IMG/VR virus record: IMGVR_UViG_3300037847_007803
Location: 12,004-32,861 of that record
Reading direction: 5' to 3' (one strand)
Length of the DNA: 20,858 nt
Source of the DNA: a virus
The notes beneath the pieces are model-generated. The model saw nothing but the letters and a program-made list of their open reading frames with translations. It was not told the DNA's origin and did no database searches. Positions 9,603 to 16,770 of the stretch are shown here, piece after piece; the first letter of the stretch is position 1, and the number at the start of each line of letters is the position of its first letter. The position numbers were made by a program, and so were the translations under genes.

Positions 9603-9968
9603 TTATTTACTATTCATTAAACCCATAATTTGATCCATACTAACATTACCAGCTGGTAAGGTACCATTAGCTGAAGTTGTGTCCATAGGACCATTGACTT
9701 GTAAAGGCACGTCAGCTGATGTAGCTGATAAAGTACCATTAGCTCCCGGCATCATTCCATTTAAAACATTCATCATATTCTCTCTTAATTCTTTTTTCTT
9801 TCCATCTGTTAATGGTTTTTGTTGTTCGAATTGAGGAGTTGTTGATTTTTTAGTCTCAACTATTGTTTTTGGAACTTTAACTGCCTCAAGAAGTATATCT
9901 TTCATTTCTTCTTGTATAGCCTCTTTTACGGCTTCTTTAATTATTTTTTTCAATTGACTTATTTTCAT
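9603..9968 (-). CDS. small protein with basic amphipathic N-terminal helix, function unknown
   Basis: A 121-aa protein inside the baseplate operon. Residues 1-30 (beginning MKISQLKKIIKEAVKEAIQE) form a Lys/Glu-rich amphipathic helix of a kind often seen at the N-terminus of small T4-like phage proteins. The middle is polar and low in hydrophobics. Residues 61-73 contain a Met-rich helix (ENMMNVLNGMMPG) and 77-106 carry two near-copies of a short unit (ANGTLSA and ANGTLPA). Another Met-rich helix ends the protein. No catalytic motif is visible. Unlike most genes of this operon it has its own 30-nt upstream gap containing an ATATTTATAA motif 13 nt before the ATG, so it may head a separate late transcript. 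Role unknown; assembly factor or minor virion protein are possibilities. Confidence 0.8.
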   Translation of the reverse strand: MKISQLKKIIKEAVKEAIQEEMKDILLEAVKVPKTIVETKKSTTPQFEQQKPLTDGKKKELRENMMNVLNGMMPGANGTLSATSADVPLQVNGPMDTTSANGTLPAGNVSMDQIMGLMNSK

Positions 9969-9981
9969 AATTATTGATTTA

Positions 9982-9991
9982 TTATAAATAT
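9982..9991 (-). promoter_or_regulatory. ATATTTATAA motif, candidate late promoter
   Basis: The minus strand reads ATATTTATAA, ending 13 nt before the ATG at 9968, in the short gap after the 562-aa gene. The same decamer occurs at 13361, 16562 and 19056/19060, always between genes. Its reverse complement contains TATAAATA, the T4 late promoter core, but in that orientation it points away from the gene. Promoter function is inferred. Confidence 0.45.
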
Positions 9992-9998
9992 TAATTTA

Positions 9999-11687
9999 TT
10001 AAGCTTTTAAATTATTTTGTTGTATATAAAATACAAGTTCATCTATTAAAATTTGATCATTTGAACTAAACGATAGTTCACCTTGTAAAAGTGTAACACC
10101 TCTATTATCTTTTGCTACTGCTCTTCTACGTTTTAGTTCACCAACAGGATTTGAATCATCAGTTTCAACACTTAAAATAAAACCATTTATTTCGTTGATA
10201 GAAGGATTACCATCTAATCCCTGTTGGACTGTAAGAGCTACTAATTCTTCATCAAGTGCTTCGGGAGTAAATTCAACATCTAACTCTTCGGCACATTCTT
10301 GTGTTAAATTATCTATTGCTTTTAATAGAAGTAAAATTGTTACAATAGCAGCTAAAATATATATTAGTGCTAATACTAACTTTTTATTTAACTGTTTGTT
10401 ATTTTCAGATATTTCTTCTATTAAATCTTTTATTCTTTGTATTTTTCCTGTAAAAGAATAAGGTAAAGCAGAAATTAAACCACCAAAATCTTTACTTGGT
10501 GGAGTACCAATAGCTTGGGGAGCTGGTATACTATCCAATCTTAAGCTTATTCCTTTTAATTGTTTTGCTAATAAAGCAAACACACCAGCAATTGCAGTAT
10601 TAGTAATAACTGATTTATAAACATTATTTAACTGCCTTGTTACACCATTTCTTCTATTTATAACACTTTGAAGAGCAGTAGGGGAGGGACAAGTTTTTTG
10701 TTCTTGTTCCGAAAGTTTAGCAATTCCAAAAGCAAGTAATAACTGCATAGCTAGGGGTAATAGCTTTGTTTGGACAATATTAGTTAATTTACTAATACTT
10801 TTTTGTCTAGCATTTAAGACCAATTCAGTAGGCTCCAAAACAAATTTATCTACTTTTTCATCTAAATACTGGTTTGTTCTTACAACAGCTTCTTTAGCTA
10901 TAATATCACCAACATCCTTAATACTTGTTACACTAACAGCTTTTAAATCTGTTCTTATTGTTCTATCACCTTTTACTATTAAGGCTTTTTGAGGTAAATA
11001 GCCCTTTTTAGTCATTATCAACGCAAAAAATAAAGGTGTTGTTTTGTTAAAATCAATAGTGGGTAAAGTAACTTGAATAGTAAAATTACCATCTTTGTCA
11101 CTATAAACAAACCCTTTATCTTTTTCATAAACATTTACGTCAAATTCTTTTTCAGTACTTTTTTTAATATGTAAAAAAGGAACTGGGGTATAGGTATAAT
11201 TAGAAGGATCAAGATTTATTTCTGTTGTTGATAACTCTAACTGTTGTAAAGATCTTGTTGGTGGAGGATTTATATCTGCATAAACACCAGGTGTTACTTT
11301 AACTCCTTTTAAAGGTTTTGTTCCAGTTGCATCATATACTCTTCCAGTTATTTTATAAACATAGTTTACTTTTACTTCAACTGGGAGATTAGTAATAGGA
11401 TCTTTTGATGTTGGTGAATTTACTTTTCTAGTAAAAGAAGGTGTTCTAGAAGCAATATTTCTATTAACTGATCGAATTTTATCACTTAATTCTGTTTTTG
11501 CTTCATCTATTGCTTCATTCCCTCCTGTTTCACCTTCTTTTAAAGTTAAAGCAGTATAAGTTGCTTGTAGTTGTTTTCTTTCTTCAATTAACAGTTCAAT
11601 AGTTTCATTATCTATTAGATTTCTTCCCTCTTCAGAATCCATAAACTTATTAATTAACTGATCTAATGCTTCAGGTCCTAGCTCCAT
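9999..11687 (-). CDS. baseplate-region protein with CarboxypepD_reg-like domain and membrane segment
   Basis: A 562-aa protein between the spike and gp25-like genes. Residues 1-85 are helical and charged, probably coiled coil. Residues about 107-250 look like a carboxypeptidase-regulatory/TonB-plug-like beta sandwich: VYKITGRVYDATGTKPLKGV at 110-129 and SDKDGNFTIQVTLP at 196-209, with a VYEKDKGF insert between. Residues 255-430 are helical with hydrophobic stretches at 309-323 and 362-374. Residues 437-456 (LVLALIYILAAIVTILLLLK) are a convincing transmembrane helix. A C-terminal domain (about 497-562, containing GELKRRRAVAKDNRGVTLL) ends the protein. Its ATG overlaps the spike gene's stop (TAATG). 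A strong membrane helix is odd for a baseplate protein; a membrane-contacting or ejected tail component is possible. It is not an enzyme I can name. Confidence 0.88.
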   Translation of the reverse strand: MELGPEALDQLINKFMDSEEGRNLIDNETIELLIEERKQLQATYTALTLKEGETGGNEAIDEAKTELSDKIRSVNRNIASRTPSFTRKVNSPTSKDPITNLPVEVKVNYVYKITGRVYDATGTKPLKGVKVTPGVYADINPPPTRSLQQLELSTTEINLDPSNYTYTPVPFLHIKKSTEKEFDVNVYEKDKGFVYSDKDGNFTIQVTLPTIDFNKTTPLFFALIMTKKGYLPQKALIVKGDRTIRTDLKAVSVTSIKDVGDIIAKEAVVRTNQYLDEKVDKFVLEPTELVLNARQKSISKLTNIVQTKLLPLAMQLLLAFGIAKLSEQEQKTCPSPTALQSVINRRNGVTRQLNNVYKSVITNTAIAGVFALLAKQLKGISLRLDSIPAPQAIGTPPSKDFGGLISALPYSFTGKIQRIKDLIEEISENNKQLNKKLVLALIYILAAIVTILLLLKAIDNLTQECAEELDVEFTPEALDEELVALTVQQGLDGNPSINEINGFILSVETDDSNPVGELKRRRAVAKDNRGVTLLQGELSFSSNDQILIDELVFYIQQNNLKA

Positions 11688-13000
11688 TATGATATTTTTA
11701 TAGTTTTTGAGGTATAAGTATCAATATTATCTAAAATAGATTGAATTTGAACATTAACATTATCAGCAGCACCTTGTGTACGTATTAGTTTTGGCTCCAA
11801 ACTAAGATTATTAACTAATATCTTCATTTCTTGTAAAAGAAATTTTAAATCTGTTATAAATTTATTACCTAGTATGACACCCTCACTTGAATTAATATTA
11901 CCTATATTAACTCTTTTTCCAGTTAAGTTTATTTCACCGTTTCTTGTAAATAAACCAATATCATTAATTGACGAAAGTGCTATATTATCATTTGAATCAA
12001 TTATTACGTTATCCTTACTTGCATTAACAACTATTCTTTCTGAAGAAATTATTGCTTGACTACCACTATAGGTGGAAATACTTCTTGGTTCATTTGTTAT
12101 TGCTGGATATGAATTAAAATTAGTAGTTAAAGGTATAGTTTGTGTACTAGTTAAGTAGATAGAAGAAGGATCTTCATTTATATTTTCAACCATGGGTATA
12201 TAACCTGGTTCATCTGTTAGTAAATTACCATTTCTTAAAATTAATATTGGATCACCATTATTACCTTGTGTTGACCAATTATTCCTTGAATAAAATTCTT
12301 TATTTACATTTGTACCAGGTGAAACATTAAGTTCATCTGGTTCAAAAGTTATTTTAGATTTTGTAGTACTTCCTAATCTAATAGAATTTCCAAATCTACC
12401 TTCAAAAATTACATCCCCTGCAAATGATAATAATGGTCTAATATTACTTTTTGGTTCAAAGCTTCCCCCAATTAAAGGAGAGTTATAATTATATTCTACT
12501 TGTTCAGTACTTCCTCTAATTATTTGTCCTTCTTCTATTTCTTCATAGGTTTTTCTTTGTGAAGGTTGAGTTGTTTTAACACCTGCTGTTAGTGTATCTG
12601 GAATAGCGTTTAGATTTGGCGTGTTCCAAATTGAAATAGGAGGCAAATAATAATAAGATTTACTTTCAATTCCACTATTAATATTTTGATTTGGTAAGAA
12701 AAATGCAACAACTAATTCATTTACTACGGGGTAGTTTTTTATATTAGGAAATAAAGGTCTTGCAAAAGGTTCTCCATTTTTAACATTAGGACCTGGTTTA
12801 ATTTCATCATAAAGAATTGTACCAATACCATTCCATGCCCCATACTGTTCAAATTTAGGGTGGGTTTCATCTAAAATAATATCCGTAACTCTTACAGATA
12901 TCATATTATCCCCTAATCCACTAATAAGACCAATTAAATTAGATTGGTCATTACCACCAGAAGTTACTTGGTTATTTACACTTGTAAATCCGTATGACAT
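11687..13000 (-). CDS. gp5-like baseplate central spike / hub protein without lysozyme domain
   Basis: A 437-aa protein. Residues about 32-105 look like the gp5/VgrG OB-fold: ISVRVTDIILDETHPKF at 34-50, a GIGTILYDEI strand and a PVVNELVVAFFLP strand at 91-103. At 195-211 there is the typical GDVIFEGRFGNSIRLGS segment seen in gp5-like proteins of marine T4-like phages. Residues 310-370 show alternating beta repeats (VVNASKDNVIIDSNDNIALS, then INLTGKRVNIG) expected for the trimeric beta-helical needle. T4 gp5 is 575 aa and carries a lysozyme domain between OB-fold and needle; nothing here resembles it, so this spike probably only pierces. A C-terminal helix (379-398) extends past the needle region. 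One-base overlaps link it to both neighbouring genes. Confidence 0.88.
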   Translation of the reverse strand: MSYGFTSVNNQVTSGGNDQSNLIGLISGLGDNMISVRVTDIILDETHPKFEQYGAWNGIGTILYDEIKPGPNVKNGEPFARPLFPNIKNYPVVNELVVAFFLPNQNINSGIESKSYYYLPPISIWNTPNLNAIPDTLTAGVKTTQPSQRKTYEEIEEGQIIRGSTEQVEYNYNSPLIGGSFEPKSNIRPLLSFAGDVIFEGRFGNSIRLGSTTKSKITFEPDELNVSPGTNVNKEFYSRNNWSTQGNNGDPILILRNGNLLTDEPGYIPMVENINEDPSSIYLTSTQTIPLTTNFNSYPAITNEPRSISTYSGSQAIISSERIVVNASKDNVIIDSNDNIALSSINDIGLFTRNGEINLTGKRVNIGNINSSEGVILGNKFITDLKFLLQEMKILVNNLSLEPKLIRTQGAADNVNVQIQSILDNIDTYTSKTIKIS

Positions 13001-13350
13001 TACTCTTTTTTATTATCAAAATTAGTATTTAATTTATCTAATTCTGCCATTAATTCTTCTTTTTCTTCTTCCGTTATACCCAGTGAATTTTCACTATTAC
13101 TATTATTTAATGCACGTTGCACTATAGTAGCCATTTTAATTAATTGTTCATCGTTACGAACGCCAATTTCCATATATTCTTTAATTAAAGGGACAATTAA
13201 AGTAGCATCACCTATATCATTTATAAGTGGTTTTAACTCGGATATTAATCCTGTTATTTGTGCTTCTTTTTTCTTTTGGTTGTCGTAAATTTCACTAAGG
13301 ATATCAGAAAATTTTTTCTTTTTAAATATAATATTATCTAAATTTCCCAT
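13000..13350 (-). CDS. 116-aa helical protein, first gene of the baseplate operon
   Basis: A small all-helical protein: FSDILSEIYDNQKKKEAQIT at about 14-33, a GLISELKPLINDIGDATLIV segment at 34-53, then PLIKEYMEIGVRNDEQLIKM at 54-73 and a Glu-rich C-terminus. No transmembrane segment, Cys cluster or enzyme motif is visible. It is the first gene after the late sigma gene, behind an ATATTTATAA motif, and its stop overlaps the ATG of the spike gene by one base. Position suggests a baseplate hub or hub-assembly protein, but I recognise no family. The ATG is preceded by AATAAAAACATT, the usual A-rich leader here. Confidence 0.8.
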   Translation of the reverse strand: MGNLDNIIFKKKKFSDILSEIYDNQKKKEAQITGLISELKPLINDIGDATLIVPLIKEYMEIGVRNDEQLIKMATIVQRALNNSNSENSLGITEEEKEELMAELDKLNTNFDNKKE

Positions 13351-13360
13351 AATGTTTTTA

Positions 13361-13370
13361 TTATAAATAT
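13361..13370 (-). promoter_or_regulatory. ATATTTATAA motif between late sigma gene and structural operon
   Basis: The minus strand reads ATATTTATAA in the 35-nt gap between the sigma-factor stop and the ATG at 13350, with 10 nt from motif end to ATG. It is the only candidate promoter seen between 13350 and 9992 and would drive the spike and baseplate genes. Recognition by the adjacent gp55-like sigma is inference from position and repetition of the motif. Confidence 0.5.
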
Positions 13371-13385
13371 GGATATAGATAAGGT

Positions 13386-14087
13386 TTAGAATCTAGTATA
13401 ACCATTTTCTAGATAAAAAATATAATTAGATTTAAATATTGTATGTAGTTTATCTGCTATTTTAGTAATTTTAGGGGTTTTTACATCTACCATTTCTCTT
13501 ATGTAGATGTATAAAGCTTTTTTATTAAATACTTCTAAATCTTCTCTTTTACGAAATAATTCTAAAATAGCATCTGCTATTTGAGCATCATTTTTTTTAG
13601 GAAATAACTCAAATATATTATTAGTTACATGTTCAACAAATATATCTACATATTTATCTAAATCACTTTTAACTCTTTCATCTCCTTGATTGTAAGTATG
13701 TGTAGATGTAGGTTTAGTTAATGCTTCAACCCCAACTTTTTTTATTTTTTTATTATAATTTTTAGTATTATATAATATCAACCATCTTTTTACTATAGTA
13801 CCAAAATAAGAATACGCTTTAGCACCTCTACTAGGATCAAATAAATGCATTTTAGATAAAAGAAAAGTTATAATCTCATGTTGCAAATGTTCTAAATTTT
13901 CTACTTCCGTATGATAAAATTTAAAAGTATGAATTATATTCTGAGTTAATTTAAAGAAGGCAAAATGTATTTCCTTTTGGTAAATATCACTACGTACCTT
14001 AGAATCAGGCTCATTATTGTATCTTACTATAGCATCCTCTGTTTCTTGAGTAAAGTAATTTTTACTTTTTTTCCTTCTCTTGCGCAT
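13386..14087 (-). CDS. late RNA polymerase sigma factor, T4 gp55-like
   Basis: A 233-aa, very basic protein. Residues about 64-104 match sigma region 2 as found in phage late sigma factors: LEHLQHEIITFLLSKMHLFD, then PSRGAKAYSYFGTIVKRWLI, with the RGAKAYSYF..IVKRW core that binds core polymerase and the -10 DNA. Residues 1-10 are an RKRRKK cluster. A helical C-terminus at about 189-230 could form a DNA-contacting helix-turn-helix. T4 gp55 is 185 aa and directs host core polymerase to late promoters with gp33 and the sliding clamp; this longer version probably does the same. It starts inside the preceding gene (26-base overlap), implying translational coupling, and lies immediately upstream of the structural operon. 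A gp33-like partner was not identified. Confidence 0.88.
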   Translation of the reverse strand: MRKRRKKSKNYFTQETEDAIVRYNNEPDSKVRSDIYQKEIHFAFFKLTQNIIHTFKFYHTEVENLEHLQHEIITFLLSKMHLFDPSRGAKAYSYFGTIVKRWLILYNTKNYNKKIKKVGVEALTKPTSTHTYNQGDERVKSDLDKYVDIFVEHVTNNIFELFPKKNDAQIADAILELFRKREDLEVFNKKALYIYIREMVDVKTPKITKIADKLHTIFKSNYIFYLENGYTRF

Positions 14088-14364
14088 TATTGGTTATTTT
14101 AAATTGTGATAACTTATTTTGAATTTTTTGTACTTCTTTAAAAAACCAACCGATTTCATCATCTGACCTAAACGTACCTTTTTCATCTATTTGTTTAAGT
14201 CTTTTTTCAGAGAAGATGATGTGCTCCTCTACTTTATCTATAAATTCTTGTTGGGAAACTATAATGTCCTCTGCTTTTTCATTTTTAGTTAAAAGATTAA
14301 AGGTCGTATAACCTAATATACTGACCAATAATGTTAATATCCCAATAATTATTTCTAGTATCAT
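14062..14364 (-). CDS. membrane-anchored coiled-coil protein, function unknown
   Basis: A 100-aa protein. Residues 3-25 form one transmembrane helix (IIIGILTLLVSILGY core), then residues 28-60 are a polar helix (EDIIVSQQEFIDKVEEHIIF), followed by a short FRSDDEIGWFFKEVQKIQNK segment at about 65-84 and a Lys/Glu-rich end. Topology with a short N-terminus and long cytoplasmic helix is likely. Its ATG overlaps the stop of the HD-domain gene by 4 bases (ATGA-type) and the sigma gene begins within its last codons. It has the same general build as the 135-aa protein at 19499. No enzyme or lysis motif is seen. Confidence 0.82.
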   Translation of the reverse strand: MILEIIIGILTLLVSILGYTTFNLLTKNEKAEDIIVSQQEFIDKVEEHIIFSEKRLKQIDEKGTFRSDDEIGWFFKEVQKIQNKLSQFKITNNAQEKEKK

Positions 14365-15134
14365 AAATTATCTAGCATATTTTTTAGCCCGGGACTTGAT
14401 AATGTGTTTAGGGCTTTTGATTTTGTACTAGTTTTCGACCTTAATGTATAATTTTCTTTTTGCCCCTCCACGCTATTTTCTCCTTTTAGTTTAGGTAACC
14501 ATTCTTGTTCAAATTCTATACGTGCAGCCATTAAATCCGCTTGATGTAAAATATAAGGAAGTGATGTACGTGGTTTTTGTTCTGGTAAAAACGTTTTAAG
14601 GTATTTTACATTAGCATCATCATATAAACCATCATGTGTTTGTATAGCTATCATTTCATTAAATGAATAAGAAATATCATGTTGTTGTAGTAAAAATAAT
14701 CCCCTATCAGGTACAGAACAAAATGCTAATTTTTTATTAAACATATAATCTTCACCTAATTTATCTTTTCTCCATTGATCCGTTTGGGGAATATAAGCAT
14801 CATGATCTTTATCTCCTAATTTACCTAGATCATGATTAATAGCTGAGAATATTAATTCTTCTTTAGTAAATGTAGTCATATCACAACCCATTTCTTCCCA
14901 CATATCATATAATCTAAGAGATCCTTCTACTACTCTATTTACATGGGCAACATAACCACCTGGGAATGCACCATGATATTCCTTTTTATGAGCAGCAGGC
15001 ATTAATATAACCCTCTCCTCATAACGTTTATAAAAATTAAGTAATTGTTCTCCCCTATTTCCTGGGATATGTACTTTAATATTGGCTAAAAATATTTCCC
15101 AATTTGCTTGAATTTGTTCTGCTGATAATTTCAT
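14361..15134 (-). CDS. HD-domain metal-dependent phosphohydrolase-like protein
   Basis: A 257-aa protein. The HD pattern is visible: His54 and His64 in HGAFPGGYVAHVNRVVEGSL, the paired His101-Asp102 in FSAINHDLGKLGD, further His at 152 and 167 (TQTHDGLYDD-like context), and Asp200 in YILHQADLMAARIEFE. HD-domain enzymes bind one or two metals and hydrolyse phosphate esters, commonly nucleotides; the substrate cannot be read from sequence. The C-terminal about 45 residues are polar, Ser/Thr/Lys-rich and probably flexible. It follows the Cys-rich gene after 5 nt with the start context AAAATAAAAGTTATG, one of the recurrent starts of this genome. It may act in nucleotide pool control during infection (inference). 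Confidence 0.87.
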   Translation of the reverse strand: MKLSAEQIQANWEIFLANIKVHIPGNRGEQLLNFYKRYEERVILMPAAHKKEYHGAFPGGYVAHVNRVVEGSLRLYDMWEEMGCDMTTFTKEELIFSAINHDLGKLGDKDHDAYIPQTDQWRKDKLGEDYMFNKKLAFCSVPDRGLFLLQQHDISYSFNEMIAIQTHDGLYDDANVKYLKTFLPEQKPRTSLPYILHQADLMAARIEFEQEWLPKLKGENSVEGQKENYTLRSKTSTKSKALNTLSSPGLKNMLDNL

Positions 15135-15139
15135 AACTT

Positions 15140-15454
15140 TTATTTTAAATTTTCTTTTAATGTATCTTCCATTTTTTTAGGTATGAAAGGTAACCATTTA
15201 TTTTTAGGACAGCCCGCTGACATAGACCTTACTTTTAAATTTATAATACATCCACATTCCGCGCAACAAGGAGGAGTTCCTGGTACTGCACAGTGAGCTC
15301 CGGACATATCAAAATATTCACATTGCGAACAAATTTGAGCTCTAATAGAGGCTATTTCCTCAACTTCCGCCTTAGTAAACACTTTATTTTTTATACCTTC
15401 ATAAATTAAATCAAGGTTACCAAAAGCATTTATTAATTTGTTTAATCTATTCAC
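15140..15454 (-). CDS. Cys-rich putative zinc-binding protein
   Basis: A 104-aa protein with eight cysteines in a compact block: C42-x2-C45, C55, C63-C64-x2-C67-x-C69 and C82, in the context ICSQCEYF, AVPGTPPCCAECGCIINLKV and AGCPKNKW. The spacing suits one or two structural zinc sites (zinc-ribbon or treble-clef type). The first about 35 residues form a helix. The start is GTG at 15454, preceded by ATAATAAGT; no nearer ATG would keep the N-terminal helix. It lies in the operon that ends in the late sigma gene, so a transcription or replication accessory role is possible, but only from position. An iron-sulphur site cannot be excluded by sequence alone. Confidence 0.83.
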   Translation of the reverse strand: MNRLNKLINAFGNLDLIYEGIKNKVFTKAEVEEIASIRAQICSQCEYFDMSGAHCAVPGTPPCCAECGCIINLKVRSMSAGCPKNKWLPFIPKKMEDTLKENLK

Positions 15455-15459
15455 ACTTA

Positions 15460-15660
15460 TTATCTGATAGGATTTTGTTCATCCGCAGAAAAAGGCTCTC
15501 TTTCAATTATACCCTTAATATCTTCCATTATATCCTGAGCCTTATTAAGTCCCTTTCTATATGTTTCTACGGGTTCCTGAGTGTTTACAATTCTATGTAA
15601 GTTAAGTAATGTGCTATCTAAAGCCTCTATTTTTCTATATAGTAAATTTCTATTTCTCAT
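15460..15660 (-). CDS. 66-aa helical protein, function unknown
   Basis: A small charged helical protein: YRKIEALDSTLLNLHRIVNT at about 8-27, then EPVETYRKGLNKAQDIMEDI at 29-48 with a Glu-rich end. It is likely a two-helix hairpin or dimeric coiled coil. It is the first gene behind the promoter at 15744-15774 and is followed after 5 nt by the Cys-rich gene, so it heads the operon that runs to the late sigma gene. No family recognised. The AT-only leader AATAAAGTTTATAAAAT precedes the ATG. Confidence 0.75.
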   Translation of the reverse strand: MRNRNLLYRKIEALDSTLLNLHRIVNTQEPVETYRKGLNKAQDIMEDIKGIIEREPFSADEQNPIR

Positions 15661-15743
15661 ATTTTATAAACTTTATTTTTATTTTTTATCCAACCCCCTC
15701 TTATCAACCTTTATCTCTATCCCTTTTTCCTAAACCCGTGATA

Positions 15744-15774
15744 TAAATATACGAGAAGAAAGGAGGTATTCCAA
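15744..15774 (-). promoter_or_regulatory. promoter, TTGG-N19-TATATTTA
   Basis: On the minus strand TTGG (15774-15771) is followed after exactly 19 nt by TATATTTA (15751-15744), with CTCG just before the -7 box. This is close to the Bacteroidota housekeeping consensus (TTTG, TAnnTTTG). It sits in a 122-nt gap between the stop at 15783 and the ATG at 15660, giving a leader of about 75 nt. It should drive the genes from 15660 down to the sigma factor. Confidence 0.75.
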
Positions 15775-15782
15775 GTTATTTT

Positions 15783-16208
15783 TTAAATTCTTCTTACTAT
15801 TTCTTGAATATCATAAAGATGAGCACACTTTTCATATTCTTCAACCCCCTCGAAATATTTTATAGACATATCTAGAGCATTAAAAAGTAATTTAGGGTCA
15901 AAATTTATTATAGCATTTACATCATCATGATGGGATAAATCTATTTCATTAATGTATTCCCAAGATTTATTAAAAATAGAATATTCAGAAGCTTCTTTTG
16001 TTGTATTTTGGTTAAAACTAGGTTTTTCATGTTTTAAAAATTTTTCTAGTTTATCATGAAATACTTGGTGGTTTTGAATTAATTTTACGAACATCCCCAG
16101 TTTAGCAACTGGTCCTTCCATAAATTGTCTAATTTTCTTTTTTGTTTTTTCATCTGTAATTTCCTTACCATCAACAAACAAATTAAAAATCTTATTCTTA
16201 TCTATCAT
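15783..16208 (-). CDS. 141-aa protein with UVR-like C-terminal helix pair, function unknown
   Basis: A charged helical protein. Residues 1-60 contain helices with MEGPVAKLGMFVKLIQNHQV, 61-95 are polar, and the C-terminal 100-141 has FDPKLLFNALDMSIKYFEGV followed by EEYEKCAHLYDIQEIVRRI. That last stretch resembles the UVR/helical-hairpin motif of UvrB and UvrC (pattern E-x-Y-E-x-A/C-x-x-x-x-D-x-I), a protein-interaction module, but the match is short. Its ATG overlaps the stop of the nuclease-like gene by 4 bases (ATGA), so the two are probably translated together. It is the last gene before the promoter at 15744. Function unknown. Confidence 0.82.
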   Translation of the reverse strand: MIDKNKIFNLFVDGKEITDEKTKKKIRQFMEGPVAKLGMFVKLIQNHQVFHDKLEKFLKHEKPSFNQNTTKEASEYSIFNKSWEYINEIDLSHHDDVNAIINFDPKLLFNALDMSIKYFEGVEEYEKCAHLYDIQEIVRRI

Positions 16209-16549
16209 CTTTTACCACCATTATATTGTACAGCATGTCCTTCTGTAATTAATAAATCATTTAATTTAACATCACCAAAAAATATCTCTCCTAAACATCT
16301 ACCAAATTTCCCAACTCCCTGTGATTGTAAAATAAAAGTATTTTTATGTTTTTTAAACATATCAACAACAAATTGTTTGGCAGCTAAACCTCTAGCTTTT
16401 TCTTCCAAATCTCTAGTACGAGATTCTGGTGTGTTAATACCTACTAATCTAATTCTTACCTTTTTCCAGGTATCGAATCCTAAATCTACTGAAGCGTCAA
16501 CAGTATCCCCATCAACAACTCTATCTAATTTTGCGTTATATATGTACAT
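16205..16549 (-). CDS. staphylococcal-nuclease-like (thermonuclease) protein
   Basis: A 114-aa SNase-fold protein. RVVDGDTVDASVDLGF at 10-25 carries the Asp (D15) equivalent to SNase Asp21. KVRIRLVGINTPESR at 30-44 holds Arg34 and Glu42, matching catalytic Arg35 and Glu43. GKFGRCLGEIFFGD at 80-93 supplies Arg84, matching Arg87. The calcium ligand equivalent to Asp40 is Asn39 here (GINTPE rather than VDTPE), which may change metal use. The protein lacks an evident signal peptide, so it probably acts in the cytoplasm on DNA or RNA, for instance host nucleic acid degradation (inference). It starts 12 nt after an ATATTTATAA motif and overlaps the 141-aa gene by 4 bases. Confidence 0.9.
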   Translation of the reverse strand: MYIYNAKLDRVVDGDTVDASVDLGFDTWKKVRIRLVGINTPESRTRDLEEKARGLAAKQFVVDMFKKHKNTFILQSQGVGKFGRCLGEIFFGDVKLNDLLITEGHAVQYNGGKR

Positions 16550-16561
16550 ATGAACGTTTGG

Positions 16562-16571
16562 TTATAAATAT
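16562..16571 (-). promoter_or_regulatory. ATATTTATAA motif upstream of nuclease gene
   Basis: The minus strand reads ATATTTATAA in the 25-nt gap between the stop at 16575 and the ATG at 16549, with 12 nt from motif to ATG. It is the same decamer as at 9982, 13361 and 19056. It suggests the nuclease and the 141-aa gene can be transcribed separately, possibly late. Inferred function. Confidence 0.4.
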
Positions 16572-16574
16572 GTA

Positions 16575-16769
16575 CTATTTTTCTAATTCCGCTAATTCTT
16601 TTTCAATATCTGATTTTATTTTTTCAAGTATTTTATACTCCTTAATTATATCTTTTTTATTTGGATTATCTGGGTGGTATCTCCATACTTCATCCATAAC
16701 TGTTTGTGTAGCTAATAAATCCGCTACTAAATCTGATTTTCTATTATCTATTTTATCTTGTTCTGACAT
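16575..16769 (-). CDS. 64-aa helical protein, function unknown
   Basis: A small, highly charged protein: DKIDNRKSDLVADLLATQTV at 5-24, a WRYHPDNPNKKDII linker, then an EYKILEKIKSDIEKELAELE coiled-coil helix at 44-63. No motif of known function. Its ATG lies one base after the TAA of the T5orf172 gene (TAAAATG), so it is translationally coupled to that operon. The opposite-strand open frame at 16531-16794 is a shadow of it. Function unknown. Confidence 0.75.
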   Translation of the reverse strand: MSEQDKIDNRKSDLVADLLATQTVMDEVWRYHPDNPNKKDIIKEYKILEKIKSDIEKELAELEK

Positions 16770-16770
16770 T

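Noticed and set aside
10195-10461. Plus-strand open frame of 88 codons
   Set aside because: Fully antisense to the 562-aa gene; Ser/Asn-rich shadow with no start signal.
11874-12059. Plus-strand open frame of 61 codons
   Set aside because: Fully antisense to the spike gene's needle region; hydrophobic shadow of alternating beta repeats.
15758-15766. AAAGGAGGT, a textbook Shine-Dalgarno on the plus strand
   Set aside because: No plus-strand gene follows; the bases are the spacer of a minus-strand promoter.
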